A DNA stretch of 64,000 bases from Multifurca ochricompacta. Its lineage: Eukaryota > Basidiomycota > Agaricomycetes > Russulales > Russulaceae. Position numbers and translations under genes: made by a program. Below are positions 24,401-36,107 of this stretch, in pieces (positions within the stretch are counted from its first letter, which is position 1; the number at the start of each line of letters is the position of its first letter). The stretch lies in the NCBI GenBank assembly GCA_022496185.1, contig WTXG01000007.1, positions 496,001-560,000 on the forward strand, in the 5' to 3' direction. A model generated the notes under the pieces. It had not been told where the DNA came from. It searched no databases and was given only the letters and a program-made list of their open reading frames with translations.

Positions 24401-25023
24401 GTATAGTTTATCTCCGGAAACAGAAGAGAGATGAGCATAGCGGGGTCTGGGAAGCGGAACAAGGGGATTCTCCTTGAACGACCAAGGGGGAGGCATCCAG
24501 CGCCTTGCAGAGATATCATAGAAGCAGACATCATTTAGGACACAGAGATCTTCCGTGTTATCATCAGCGTCTGGCTTTAGACCCATACCACCGAATATGA
24601 TGAGATAGTGACTCCCTGTTAGAAGTAGTCAAACAAAATGCTATGAGGAAAGGAAAGGAGTACGCGCAAGATCGGCGCTGTGAAAGTAACGCTGTGCCGG
24701 GGTAGGATCGTCCGCAGGAGCAAGAATCTTCTCCCAGATTAAGTCTTGAGGTCGAAGACATACATGTCTGTAACCATTCTGCGTTCGGTCTCTAGACGGC
24801 CGCCCTGATATTTGAAGTAAAGTTCAAATCAGGAAATGAATTAAAACCATACTCACATAGAGGTAGACCTTGTCTCCCACTACGGTTGTCGAGGCACCCT
24901 GTAAAGCAAAAAAAATGAAGGAAGGAATATGGAGCAGCAGATGATGACACGTACGACAAGTTTTGGAGGAACCTCACCGGATGTCTTTCGGGAGAAAGTA
25001 GTAAGATCTGAGACGGAGTGCAT
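21421..25023 (-). CDS. Kelch-repeat protein with BTB-like region, Ral2-like
   Basis: Long protein: an N-terminal kelch propeller, a BTB-like middle and a disordered tail. The start at 25023 reads MHSVSDLTTFSRKTSGEVPP, and the first blade shows VGDKVYLYGG. Further blades show HYLIIFGGMG, DKLYIIGGQDLDSVWLDDVY and ANKFIVFGNRKGN. At about 23440-23540 the protein reads VDFEIVCDDDRRVKCSRKLL, a BTB-type opening, followed by a helical region (YPITLALVQYFYSLALVT). The tail (22140-22920 and 21421-22047) is Ser/Pro rich with a Lys/Arg/Glu helix (KEQKAEEKRRKKEEARARKE) near the end. This layout resembles fission yeast Ral2, needed for Ras1 activation. The kelch call is firm; the Ral2 orthology is moderate. 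The exon joins between 22050 and 22990 are uncertain. Confidence 0.8.
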
Positions 25024-25727
25024 TGTTATAAGCACTGTGAGCGCAGGACGCGCGTGTTACACGTGTCGGAATAAAAGAAAGACAGTATGGGGTCCTGGGT
25101 GTGTGTGAGAGGGGGAGAGGAAAGGGGAGGGGAAGGGGAAAGGAAGAGAAGGGATGAGCGGGGGTAGGAGGAGGTAGGATATGGATACAACTTAATTAAA
25201 ATTATTAAATTATTAAATAAGGTACCATGCTCAAGCTCGAACTCGAATCGAGGCGGCGATGGCCTGATTTGGAACTTGTAAATAGAAATTATTATTATTA
25301 ATTATTAAGTCCATGTTATGTAATGATTGACTGACTGACATGTCCCCATGGGCATGAGCCCCCGTAGAGCCAGAAAGCTCAGCACATTCACATTCTCATT
25401 CACATCCACATCCACACTCACATCCACATAACCAAGTCTTGAGTGCGGTCGTGCACTCCTTTTATTTTTAATATTGTATGGGGTCGGTCGGAAAGCCTGG
25501 GTTCATCATTGCGCGCCGCCCGTGTAACCCACCCCACCCCACCCCCCCTCCCCCCCATCCCCATGAACGTGGAAATCGTGCCTTGAAACTTTGACGCATC
25601 CAGGACCAGATTAAACAACGTAGTCAATACCCGCTTTGCCCTTGACCTGACCAAGTTCAAGAGTCAATTGGTTCCTATCCTCAACTCGTTGTGACGGGCA
25701 TTTAAACTCCGCGCAGTTTAGCATAGC
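25024..25727. promoter_or_regulatory. Divergent region between the kelch gene and PNP oxidase
   Basis: About 700 bases holding both promoters. It has a purine-rich stretch (25100-25180), AT-rich runs with ATTATTATTAATTATTAA near 25288-25306, and a CACATTCACATCC-type repeat near 25384-25430. No coding region is supported. Confidence 0.45.
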
Positions 25728-26589
25728 ATGTTCTTCTCATCTCATCATCGTTCGTTTATCACTTATTCACGGCCCAGGACCCCTCTCCGGCTACTCTCAC
25801 GATCTCTCCCTATCTTCTCACAGCACTGTTTCCGCATGGATACCGTCATCCAAGTTTCTCCTGACAAAATCAAGGTGCTTGCTCATAATCAGTACGATAG
25901 TTCAGATCATATCTCTCCATCCACTGTTCCCGCCAACCCTCTTGATCTGTTTCGCCAATGGTTCGCATCCGTGCAAGGCGCCGTTCACGAACCAGAGGCC
26001 ATGGCCTTGTCAACCGTTTCCTTAAGCGGTGTTCCATCAACCAGGATCGTCCATCTCAAACAAGTCGATAGCCATGGCTTCGTCTTCTATACAAACTACA
26101 ATTCTCGCAAGTCACGCGAGATGGATGCCAACCCGTACGCATCGCTGGCTCTTTACTGGCGTGAAGTCCATCGTCAGGTGCGAGTCATTGGGCGGGTCGA
26201 GAAAGTCACCAAGGAAGAAAGCGAGGCCTATTTTCGCGATCGCCCATTGGGTAGCAAGATCGGAGCCTGGGCTAGCAACCAGAGTACTGTGATTGCGGAG
26301 AGCGAACTCGATCAACAAATCAAGATAATAGAGGAACGGTTCGGTGTAAAGGAGGGTGGTGATCAAGAAGTAGACATTCCCCTACCTAATCACTGGGGAG
26401 GCTGGAGGGTCATCCCAAAGTAAGTCTTCATCCACCAACTCTTCTGTCCCGAAGCTCAAGTCGCGGCCCAGCGAATTAGAATTCTGGGTAGGCAAACCAT
26501 CTAGATTGCATGCCCGGGTCCGATACCTTCGAAGGGAGGATTCCCCAACGGAAGCGCCAGAGTGGACGATAGAACGCCTGTCACCTTGA
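25728..26589 (+). CDS. PDX3: Pyridoxamine 5'-phosphate oxidase
   Basis: FMN enzyme that oxidises pyridoxine- or pyridoxamine-phosphate to pyridoxal phosphate (vitamin B6). The FMN- and substrate-binding core is clear: STRIVHLKQVDSHGFVFYTN, RKSREMDANPYASLALYWRE and HRQVRVIGRVEKV. The helix with SESELDQQ-type sequence and PLPNHWGGWRVIP precedes a 26420-26471 intron; exon 2 resumes NELEFWVGKPSRLHARVRYL and ends WTIERLSP at 26587-26589. Two starts are possible. From 25728 the protein has a 36-residue Arg/Ser-rich leader (MFFSSHHRSFITYSRPRTPL) that could target mitochondria; from 25836 (MDTVIQ) it matches the cytosolic form. Both may be used. Confidence 0.96.
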
Positions 26590-26966
26590 ACCATCACTCA
26601 GAGTTTTATTGACTCTTTCAATTTCCGCGCCTTGCCATGCAACGCATAGGAGCGCGATTTCACTTTCATTCAGGCTTTCACGTTGTGAAATGTTGGGGTG
26701 GGGGTCGTAATGTTGAGAAATACTTTCAGTGTGAAAATGTTTGCTGCAGTGCTATCCTGCCTGCTCCTTCCCAGGACATAGGAAATGAGTGTAGTATTCG
26801 TCCTCTGGACATAGCACCCTGTGCACTGGTGCTGGTGGCTATCTGTGGCATGCCCGTGAGGGGTAATAATACTGTATTAAGTCAGGCAGGCGGCAAAAGC
26901 CCACAAACTAGGGTTAGGTCAAGCTCACCTCTCATCTCGACTCGACTCGAACTCGAACTTTTGACA
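26590..26966. other. Intergenic region, nothing recognised
   Basis: About 377 bases between PNP oxidase and the small membrane protein, on the same strand. An open frame crosses it, but it joins the next gene's frame only by chance and its sequence shows no conserved features. Confidence 0.45.
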
Positions 26967-27475
26967 ATGTTCACGCGCATACATTCACCATTAATGCGTC
27001 GTCTGTCGGGACGTTATAGAGTGAAGAATTTCTCCGAAAAGATTACCCAGAAGGCCCCCGGAAAAGCTCGCTGGGAGGACATTCCTTCGGACCCTCGCCC
27101 GCCATGGGTCTACAGCACGTCCGCAGGACTACGACTCGTTCTCATCCCCAGTACGTGCATCCACTATTGATAACTAACCGCATAGTACGTACTCAGGCAT
27201 CATAAAGGCATTTTAATATATGCCGTATTCTTCGCTGACTTTGGAGACCGAGAGCATGTCTTTATGCCTGTAAGTCGTCGCTATAGAGCGCGAACCCAGT
27301 CTGAATATCGTTTTCAACCAACCATATCATGAAGCCGAGGAGATGGCTGCAAAGGCAACGTGATGCATTCTTAACCATCACACCCGAACAAAGAAAGTTG
27401 GCAGAGGAGAGCGCGGCCAGCCAGGTCCGCCACCAGACGTCGACGCGAGAAAATGCGACCTCCTTGGAGAGCTAA
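26967..27475 (+). CDS. Small predicted mitochondrial one-TM protein
   Basis: Family not recognised. The start at 26967 gives MFTRIHSPLMRRLSGRYRVK, a basic, acid-free N-terminus typical of a mitochondrial presequence, followed by RWEDIPSDPRPPWVYSTSA and GLRLVLIP. A second exon reads GILIYAVFFADFGDREHVFM, a membrane helix plus an acidic turn, and a third PRRWLQRQRDAFLTITPEQR, ending ENATSLES with TAA at 27473-27475. The first intron has no clean GTANGT site; the best fit uses a GTGCAT donor or assumes a missing base. Size is about 120 residues. Confidence 0.6.
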
Positions 27476-27703
27476 CACAGGACAAGGGAACTTCATAATT
27501 TCCCTCATTCTCCCGTCATCATACGTGCGAGAGACTGAGTACAGTGCTGAGGCGGTATCACCCACTTGCTGTTTCCAACTATTTGCAAATGCAAACTGTG
27601 ACTGTGTGACCAAATGAAAGCGAACTGTTTGTTGAGATGCCCAATTATTACGAGGAGTTTGAAAACAAACCTTGTCATGATGAACTGTGCAGCTGTATGA
27701 ACG

Positions 27704-29562
27704 ATGCAGACAGCGACAGGCCCATCTTCAACTGCAGTCACCACCTCTCAAGACTTTGGTCATGATTCCAGAACGACGGACGGGTCAGGTATGTCGAAAT
27801 CTCTCAAATGGGGTCCATAATGTGTACACATAATGACATTCCCCGCCCGTAGTCAACGCTGAACTCCATGCTCTCAAACGCACCTACTTGACTTTACTGC
27901 CTCGTACGCAACTGGTCGAATTATGTCTGGCCTTTGAAGCGTATTCCCCACCCCACGTGAAAAATCCGTTGTGGCCAGCCAATCTCGCTGTTGCAGTCGC
28001 CGAACTACAGTCGACACCTTTACTGACCTCCCAAGAAACTCACAAAGATTGTACCTCTGGCCCAGTCCCTCCACCTGCTGAGGGTACTAATGTAATTGGG
28101 ACTCATCCACAAACCCCGAATGACACAGACAGCCTCGAAACGGCCGATGTAAACGAACCGTCAAGGGTCCAACAACCCCAGGCCTCTGACAGCCCTTCCC
28201 AGCCGACCCCGCAACCTGTTCCTTCGACGTCTTCTACAGTACCTGCGGCCACTCCACCACGAGGACCATACCCTCTTGCCCCGTACGGTTATCAGCCACT
28301 CGCAGCATATCCTCATACATCCTATTATCCCCCACTCAGCTATCCCCACGGGTTTTCACCTCATCCCCCAGCGACGTATGCTCATGCAGCGTTTCCACCA
28401 TCGCAACCTCCTTCCCTCCGTCTCAAGCTCACGGTCCCCCGTTCCAGGGTGTCCCACTCGCTCGACACCCGCATTCCATGGGAATACCATCTACAGATCA
28501 CAACGGAATCCCTACTGACGATTTGCCAAGCTATGAGGATATGCTAGTAGAAGCTCTTACTGATTTGAACGAGCCTGATGGCTCGGCTCCAAAATCTCTG
28601 TTCACCTGGATGGCAGCGCGTTACCCTCTACATACTAATTTTCGACCGTCCGCTAGCCAGGCGTTACAAAAAGCATTCAAGAGAGGGCGATTGGAGAAAG
28701 GGAGCAACGGGAAGTACCGGTTGAACGCCGGCTGGGATGGCGGTTCAGTGCGTCCGATAACACTCATTGTAGCGAATGATGCATGTGTTGACGTTCTTCT
28801 TTCCAGACATCCAGGCGGACGACACGCCGACCACAAACGATCGGGCAGGTAGCGCTTCCCGCGTCTCATGGTGCTCCGACTAGTTCACCTTTCACACATG
28901 TTCCACTTTCTCACCCTGGTCGTAATGGACTGTCTTATAATCCATCGACCTCAGCTCTCAACTCGGCACAAAGCAATCCTCCACAATACCCATCTTTTCC
29001 TTATCAGTACTCATCCGGCGGAGCGTATCCTAGGAATGGGTTGTCCGTGCCATTATCGGTATCAAAGGGCGAGGCCTCTGGTGGGCAACCGCCGGCGGCA
29101 GCTGCATATGGTACTCCTGCTCAGGGAGCTTTGGGGGAAAACAACGTAACTAATGAAGATGTCGGAGAGGGGAGCGACGCGTGGGAAGCTGCTCAGACAA
29201 TCCTCAAAGCCATCAATTTTGGCTCGCTTTTGGATGTGGCAGCTGCCAAGCCTGTGGTACCTGCCCTCGGTCAACACACACTCCCAGCCACCTCGGCCCC
29301 CGCAGAAACTGCATGCGATGGAGCACCAGCTTCTCTTGTGAATGATCGGATGACTGATGCTGGTACGACCGTCGGTTTTGTTCAAGTTCAAGTTCAAGTT
29401 GTATCAGATCGCGATCGGGCGTTGCTACAAGGCCAACTAGCCCTACTTGCTGCCCAACTCGCGGAAATAGCAGAGGATACTCTTGCAAGTGACCTTGGCG
29501 CTGCGAATGCAAACGTAGGCGTAAATGAAGGTCATGGCAGGGCAGGAGATGCAGGGGACTGA
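27704..29562 (+). CDS. Proline-rich protein with an H15 (linker histone) domain
   Basis: Start at 27704 (MQTATGPSSTAVTTSQDFGH); the 27789-27852 intron is clean. Exon 2 opens with a helical block, ELHALKRTYLTLLPRTQLVE then LCLAFEAYSPPHVKNPLWP. A long Pro/Tyr/Ser-rich linker follows (GPYPLAPYGYQPLAAYPHTS). Near 28530-28740 is a winged-helix H15 domain: LPSYEDMLVEALTDLNE, SAPKSLFTWMAARYPLH, QALQKAFKRGRLEKGSNGKY. This is the globular DNA-binding fold of histone H1. The C-terminal third is acidic/Ala rich (SDAWEAAQTILKAINFGSLL, a late coiled helix LLQGQLALLAAQLAEIAEDT). Unlike histone H1 there is no Lys-rich tail, so it is probably not a bulk linker histone. One base is missing at about 28406-28425, just before the H15 exon frame. 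Confidence 0.75.
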
Positions 29563-29817
29563 GAAGGGTGATGATGCGCGGCCTGTTCATATGCCTCAGT
29601 TGCGAGAAATCGAAATCGAATAGATATTGATTGACATTGAGCGCAAAGTTTTTTGTTTTGACAAGGCCAGGACGTTACAGTCAACGCCAAACTCACCACT
29701 CTCAATTCTCAATTTTCAACCTTTCAACCTTTAAACCCTCAACTCTCAACTTACTCACAACTTTCTCAACAACTCTCACAACTCACAACTCACAACTCTT
29801 ACTCACGCTCACGCTCA

Positions 29818-29856
<39 letters not shown>

Positions 29857-30324
29857 CCACACTCACACTCACACTCACATTCTCACGCCCACCCACGCCC
29901 ATCCACGACTGAGCGCCCAGATCTTAGATTAATTTGATCCCTTCACATTCATTAGTCCGCCGCTGTCCTTTTTATTTTGACGGCGGCGACAATAACATGA
30001 CACAATGGCAATGGTCATTCATTGACTATGCAGGATTTAGAACTCTCTGCCTTTGCCTTCTCTTTACCCCCTTCTGTCACTTGTCTTTTCCATCTAAATC
30101 CCACTCCCTCCTGTCTAGATCCTCCCATAACAGCCGTGCACACACACTAACCTGCACGCTGCTTGGGACAGCTTGGCTTGCTGCCCCGTCTGGCAGCCTC
30201 TTTCGTCCTTTCATGTCTATGGGGCGATTGCTGCCTACCCTCCATCTCATAGCTGCCGCCCTCAATGCCCTGAGAGTGTATGCAGCTCCATTACATTGTC
30301 GTTTCCTTTGTAGAAATGATGATT
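29563..30324. other. Intergenic region with CTCACT microsatellite
   Basis: About 760 bases between the H15 gene and the DUF6533 gene. From 29690 to 29890 it is almost pure C/T/A with TCAACTCTCAAC-type and CTCACT repeats. The rest lacks any recognisable feature; part may be 5' leader or first exon of the next gene. Confidence 0.5.
29812..29860 (+). repeat. (CTCACT)n tandem repeat
   Basis: Around eight copies of CTCACT/CTCACA follow a wider tract of ACTCACAACTCACA units from 29750. An open frame over it (Leu/Ser/Thr only) is low complexity and rejected as a gene. Confidence 0.85.
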
Positions 30325-32038
30325 TACTGACCAAGAGTGTCTTTCCTCATACACGCGGTACGCAGTGGGCGTTACAGCATTGTCGGTGAGTCCTCTTCTT
30401 TTCCTCGTAGTATCAGTCAGGATTCACTAAACCAACCCACTACCCGTCTTAGCTGCCTGTGCGTCCTTGTGTGCTTTTCATTTTGCTGTAACATCCTGAT
30501 AATCTGCTCTGCCTGCCAGACACTGTCCTGTTCTACGATTGGATCATTTCGTTCGTTGATTCTCATCCCTTTCCCTTTTTCTCTTTTTCAGAATGTCATT
30601 CATTTTGATCTCGGAATTCAGGCTCGACAAAGAAGTCGCCTTGGTAAGCTTATACATATTTCCTTTCATATGCCAACGAACCTTCGAAACATGTACACCC
30701 ACAGATATACCCTGCTCCATGGAATGCTGTGAAGGGCGCCTATCTATTCTGTCGCTATTACCCACTGGCTATCGCACCATTCCACTTCTGGGGCTTTCTC
30801 GCAGACCACGACCAAGGTGTTTGCCAGTCGCACTATCACGCTCTTTACGCTTGTATAATGCCCGCTGTGCGCTCATTTGTGCCTCTCTTTTTTTTCTTTT
30901 ACTTACACTTGAATTTAGATGCTGTCGGCTCAATGTAAGCACAACTCCACCAATCCCTCCCCGCGAACACATGTTCACCCTTCCGGATTCAGTTATTTTA
31001 ATGTTGCGCTCGTATGCTTTCACTGGTAGGAAAAAGATAATTCTTGCCATTCTCTCCGCATCCTTCTTTGGTCTGTCTGGTTACGTCGTGTGGGTGTTGG
31101 GCAAACAATTAAATCGTTTGTCTCCATGCCGGTCATGTATCGAGTAATTTTTCATGGAACCATAGTGTCTTCCTTGTTTGTCATCAAAGAACGCAGCGGC
31201 TGCTTCGCTACCTCGAACCAACCCACCCATGATAGTGTTCTAGAGGTTGGTGCCTATCACTTAGGGGTGCGTTCAAGGCAACTCGTCCGATTGGCTGATA
31301 TTGACTGTTGTCAGATTATATCAGTGAGAACATCACGCGTCTGCGTTTGGTTGCACAGCTTGACATCAAAATCTAGGTGCTCACCGCGCTCTTTGATTGC
31401 ATGAACGTGTTTATAGTGGTCCAGGTAAAGTCCAACCCCCGTGTGGCCTCCCCTCCTACAACTGAAACCCATGTTTTGTGCTGTAGCATTGTATTCAGGA
31501 ACGTAGTACCCTTGGACCACTGGGCCAGAGCTTCCTGAAACAAGGCATGCCTGGTCCGTTGATATCGCCAACATCAGTTGGCTAACGTTTACCAGGAGTG
31601 CTAGTCTACGTCATCATGACGATCTTGAACACGTTGACCATTGGAACGTACTTCACGTAAGGGGGGCACCGATAATCTACTTGACCATGATTGACATGGG
31701 TTCTCCAAAGCTCACATTTATTGCATCAGGGTCTCGGCTCTTGGTTTGCTTACATCCTACCCTCCGCCCTGGTAATGTTGTCAGCGTCTTTGCCGCGTGT
31801 CTTTGCTGATCTTACTGATCACGATCTCGCGCTTCAGTCTTGTCGGTTGTAAGTCATGCACTTCTCTCTTTGCGGGGACCTAACAAGTTCAAATGCATGG
31901 GGGGTTTTTTTTTCCAGGGTGCTTATGCTACGCCGGAAAGCGTCTCCCACAGAGACAGAATTGTGCATTCAGTACTCTCACATGGTCGATGAAGCCCTCG
32001 AGATGATCGCTGTGGAACCCGTCCCTGATGACACTTGA
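30325..32038 (+). CDS. DUF6533-type multi-pass membrane protein
   Basis: Family of unknown function expanded in Agaricomycetes. The first clear exon reads RYAVGVTALS before a GTGAGT donor (about 30395). It is followed by DTVLFYDWIISF, EFRLDKEVAL, then IYPAPWNAVKGAYLFCRYYP with LAIAPFHFWGFLADHDQGVC. These give the DUF6533 pattern: YDW/YD near the membrane, an acidic -DKEV- step, then a K-x-A-Y-L-F-x-x-R-Y helix. Next come ILMLRSYAFTGRKKIILAIL and FFGLSGYVVWVLG, more helices. The last exon (about 31917-32038) is hydrophilic, LMLRRKASPTETELCIQYSH, ending VEPVPDDT. The true start codon is not resolved, so 30325 is approximate. Several middle exons (31150-31850) are also uncertain. Confidence 0.7.
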
Positions 32039-32475
32039 CGTACTCCATTCCGTCCGCTGCCTCCCAGAGTGACAATCAAGCTCAGTTGTAATGTGCTTGG
32101 GCTGGCTTGTTTCTCCATACCTGGTGTGGCTGCAAGCACCCAGACGCAGGTATCAGCCTTGTTGGTAAAGCGCGGCGTGTATAGAACTGTGGCCGAGCGG
32201 TTGTCAAACAAGACGGATGAGCCTGTCGAAGGCACATACAGTACAAGCCTCAGTTTCTCAAGTTAAGAAATGGGGACTTGCTGTCGGAGAAGATTTGCGG
32301 AACAATCATGAAGGTGCGAGAGACATAAGTTCAAAGGAGGTAGAATCATACTGAGATTACAGAAGAGAATGTGCAGAAAGTCACGGAGATGGATAAGGAA
32401 GCCACAGACGTCTCGTGCATGTACCCCAATCAAGTCCAAATGCGTAGAAAACAACCTCGCGGTCGACTGGTAGAC
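32039..32475. other. Convergent 3' region, nothing recognised
   Basis: About 437 bases between the stops of the DUF6533 gene (+) and FKBP12 (-). Open frames on both strands here are short and unlike any family I know. Confidence 0.45.
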
Positions 32476-33104
32476 TCAATTTATCTTGAGCAGCTCAACT
32501 TCGAAGCGCAGAACGGCGTTTGGTGGGATGACGGGTGGAAATCCACGAGCTCCATATGCCTGCAGAGGGAGGGTTTAAATTAATTCATTGTACCCTCGTT
32601 GTAAAGGTAAAGTTATGTACGTAGTCAGGCGTCACTGTAAAGACAGCTTTTTGACCAAGGGAAAGCTGCGGGACACCTGGTCGCGAGCTCTCAGCTCAGC
32701 TTAGGGATTATAGTGTAGAGAGAGCGAGATCGCGTACCCTCATCCCATCCTTTGATCACTTGGCCAATGCCGATCTTGGTGACAAAAGGACTATTCCTGA
32801 ATTTCACGCAGAGGATTTTGTTGGGCAAGTTAAAATAGAGGGAACTCATCAACTGACCGATCTACGCTGGAGTCGAATTTCTTTCCGTCTGTGAGGGTAC
32901 CTGTATAATGGATGGTGACGGTATCTGCGATGACACAGGATAAGAGATAGATATATAGGAGGATATAATGAGGATAATGATAATACCGCCGCGCTTGGGG
33001 AAGTTCTTCCCGTCGCCGGGACGAAGACTCTCATTGTGACGCCCTATGATCAAAGATAATGAATGAAGGGAGAGAATAAGGATGATGAAGGGAAATATTA
33101 CCAT
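32476..33104 (-). CDS. FPR1: FK506-binding protein, peptidyl-prolyl isomerase FKBP12
   Basis: Small cytosolic proline isomerase and the target of FK506 and rapamycin in fungi. Exon 1 is only the ATG (33102-33104), followed directly by a GTAATA intron. Exon 2 carries [14 protein letters not shown]; then [20 protein letters not shown] and VDR; then [20 protein letters not shown], with the [17 protein letters not shown] active-site strand; then [19 protein letters not shown]; and finally [20 protein letters not shown] with VELLKIN at the stop (32476-32478). The ligand-pocket Tyr, Asp, Phe, Val, Ile and Trp of the family are all present. Exon 2 begins GGC GTC ACA AT- before GAG, one base short of the usual GVTIE, so a base is missing at about 33031-33040. 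Confidence 0.94.
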
Positions 33105-33253
33105 TATGTCGAATGATAATGGCGATGGCTGAGGATGAGGGATGACGATGACAGAGTGACAGAGTTTGAGTTGTTTATATAGGAAGGAAGGAAGAAAGGA
33201 GGAGAAGGGAGAGAGAGGGTAAGAAAGTAAAAAGGGGGTGAATGGGAATACGC

Positions 33254-33290
33254 TTTATTTCATTTTATTTTATTTTATTTTATTTTATTT
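33254..33290 (+). repeat. (TTTTA)n pentanucleotide repeat
   Basis: Seven copies of ATTTT in a row; a shorter second tract of three or four copies lies at 33368-33384. Confidence 0.9.
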
Positions 33291-35951
33291 AATCGATGTC
33301 GATATTTTTGATAGGAAACCTTCCTCCCCTCCTTCCCGCTCCCCTAGCTAGCTAGAGCCCTCCCCTCGTTTTATTTTATTTTATTCGATCGGCAAATGTG
33401 AATGTGAATTGAATGGTTTTAATAACAGCTGACTTCGGGCACACCCCATGAAGGACATAAGGCCATTTTTCGTCCCCGTTCCCCCAGAAAAAGGACTAGG
33501 AGGACAATGAGACAAGGAGGGACAAGGATGACACTGATGCTCAGCTAAATCTAATCTGATATTGATTCTGTTGCATTGCATGCATTCTATTCTATAAGGC
33601 GCGCGCCCACCTCGTCTCAAGGTATGATGAATCTTGCGCCCACAGTTGTTCACATTTTCCGCTTTACCCCTGCTCTTCTAGGCATGACGTGAAGAGCCTT
33701 AATCGTGTCATCTTAAGCTCATACGGATCTCGTGACTTGATTCAGGATGGGATACGCGGGAGGAGGGGATATGGTATCAGTTCACAATCAACAGACTTTT
33801 TGGTCCATCTCGGTAATTTCCCCATCGCCAACTGCTAATAAACCCATGCAGAATATATAGACCCAAAGTCTGTTTCTTCCACCACAATGATCCATGGACC
33901 ATGGCCTAGGGTTTTTCTTAGCACCAGACTCCTCACTTCCATGGTTTGAATCCCTTCGTCTGATTATCCATTAATATATTTGCTCCCCCCCTCCCCCTCT
34001 ACAGGTGGCACGGGCAAATCCGAAGACGTGTACGACGCTGCTTGCCAACTCCTTTGACCTTGTGACCGACATCGATGGAGGATGCTTGCTTCTCAACATA
34101 CATCTTACCATCCCAGAGTAGAATTACAAACCGGTCAGGTTAGCGTCCGAGGTGACACAAAGCTATCATATGGTCTCATCGGTCCCCTGAACGTGGTCTC
34201 ACCCTGAACTAACCGGACGCTAGGGCTTCTTAGATGTACCCGATAAGTCCACCCCTATCCCACACAGGCCTGGTTGAAGGCGAATGCAAGGTTTCGACTT
34301 ATTGACCCTTCTTGCTCCTGGCTGAACCACCAATCAAATTTCTTTGATCTACCCCGCACCGCACAGGTGAATGTGATGGTGCCGCCTCCTTTAAGTTACG
34401 CCGGCATTTGCGAACTTACTGCACACTATTGTGTCCGTTTAGCTTGATCTCAGACACGGTTTAACGCTCCACCCTATCTCAGGCCTCATCAAGTGTGTAC
34501 CGAACTCTAAGAAGTGTAGTCGAAAGTTAGGGGCGGAGGGGATGTTGTCGTGTGGAATCGCTGGTGATACCAGCGATTGGGCACCGCAACCCTGACTCAC
34601 ATCGACCTTGATCAACTAGTCGACGTGCTTCTCTACTCGCTCAGTATTCTAGCCTTGCCAAAACACATTTCCAGACTCGATGCGTCTGCTCATCCCGTGG
34701 TCTTTGTGCCAGTGTGGTCCTATCTCCGTCGCGCGATACTGTACCCCCCCCCCCCTTCGTGTATCACCCATGGGCTCTCGTGATTGAAATGACGAGTGAA
34801 TGTCAACCCACATTCCTAAATCTCGCTAGGCGCAAGTCTCGCAGACCGCTGCTTGACTGGGCACGCCCCTTTATCATCTGTCTTGAAAGTACAGGCTGGA
34901 ATCTTGACTGATGTATGCCTCGTCCTCATCCTTGCCTTTAAGTATTAAATTAACGCGCGCTTGGGTGCTTCGGGCTTTGGGTCATCCCACGAGTTCCTCC
35001 GCAGCAGTTAGTTGTAAGTGTGTTCTCAGGGTAGAGACCCATCCCATCTTAAGCGCGTCCAGAGGAAGGAAACTATGTATTCAAGAAGATGTTCTCACAA
35101 TGTCCCACAATTTACCAACGCGACAAACGTTGTGGCAATCAGCATCAGCAAGGAATGTATCATACGTATGAGAAAGGTTGTCGGATTAAAATGCACATGT
35201 CTATTTCACCACGAGGTATGACCAGTGTAGAAGATTACGACACTCCAGCAGACACAGACCAATCGTACATGTGTTGAATGCGAGGACCGCGAGAAGAAAC
35301 AAACCCGAATGAATTGCCGATGATGAATGAATTAGTAGCGTGTTAGCCAATGATCTGATCAAAATAAACAAGCATGTCAGTCATCGTACAACGGCGGTGA
35401 ATGATCACAGAGGTTGGGGTTTTCCGGAGGAGAGGGTGGGAGGTGGGAGGTGGGGGGGGGGAAGAGAAGGTTAGGTTGGACTCTCGTTCATGCACCATCA
35501 GGCCAACTTGCCTTGCCATGAACCGAGACGCGCCAACTTGGTGGAGACATCATCTAAGAAACATCGCCCCCCGCCTGATCACTTCCGCGACCGGGGAAGG
35601 TTCGAGAGTCTTTGAGTCTTCTAAATCGACAAGCGTGAACCTGGACCGACGGTGGGGAAAAGAAGTTCGTGGTTGCGGGGAAAGGGGAACGATGTCGCGT
35701 CCACGTAAACTAACACGAGTTCGATGAGATCGAAGACTACGTCCAGGGCAGGGTAGGGAAGGTAGGGCAGGGTAGCCATAGGGCAGGGCTGCCGACGTCA
35801 CTCCCTTGATGTTTGCTTGAGCAATGAGCAAATACGGCCATCGTCACATCTAACATCTCTCATCTCTCTCAAAAAGTTAAGGTGAGGGGGGACTAAAAAA
35901 GGGTGAGACTGATTTCTGATGAAAATAAAAATACTTTCTGGGGTGGTGGGG

Positions 35952-35970
35952 TTGTGTGTGTGTGTGTGTG
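35952..35970 (+). repeat. (GT)n dinucleotide repeat
   Basis: About nine GT units, immediately followed by GAGCTGAGCTGA. Intergenic. Confidence 0.85.
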
Positions 35971-36082
35971 AGCTGAGCTGACGGTTTACAATCGTCCGGA
36001 GTCCGTCGGGCTTTGACACAAGGTTGGTCTAGGCCTACGGTAGCGGCAACAGCCCAGCCAAAGGCGCAATAACAACACGGTC

Positions 36083-36107
36083 TACAGGTACAGGTACAGG
36101 TACAGGA
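36083..36107 (+). repeat. (GGTACA)n hexanucleotide repeat
   Basis: Four units of ACAGGT/GGTACA in tandem. Intergenic. Confidence 0.85.

Noticed and set aside
29631..29912. Open frame over the CTCACT repeat
   Set aside because: It consists of only a few residue types from simple repeats.
34141..34222. 9-base inverted repeat TAGCGTCCG / CGGACGCTA with a 64-base loop
   Set aside because: Too short and too far apart to call a terminal repeat or structured RNA without other signs.
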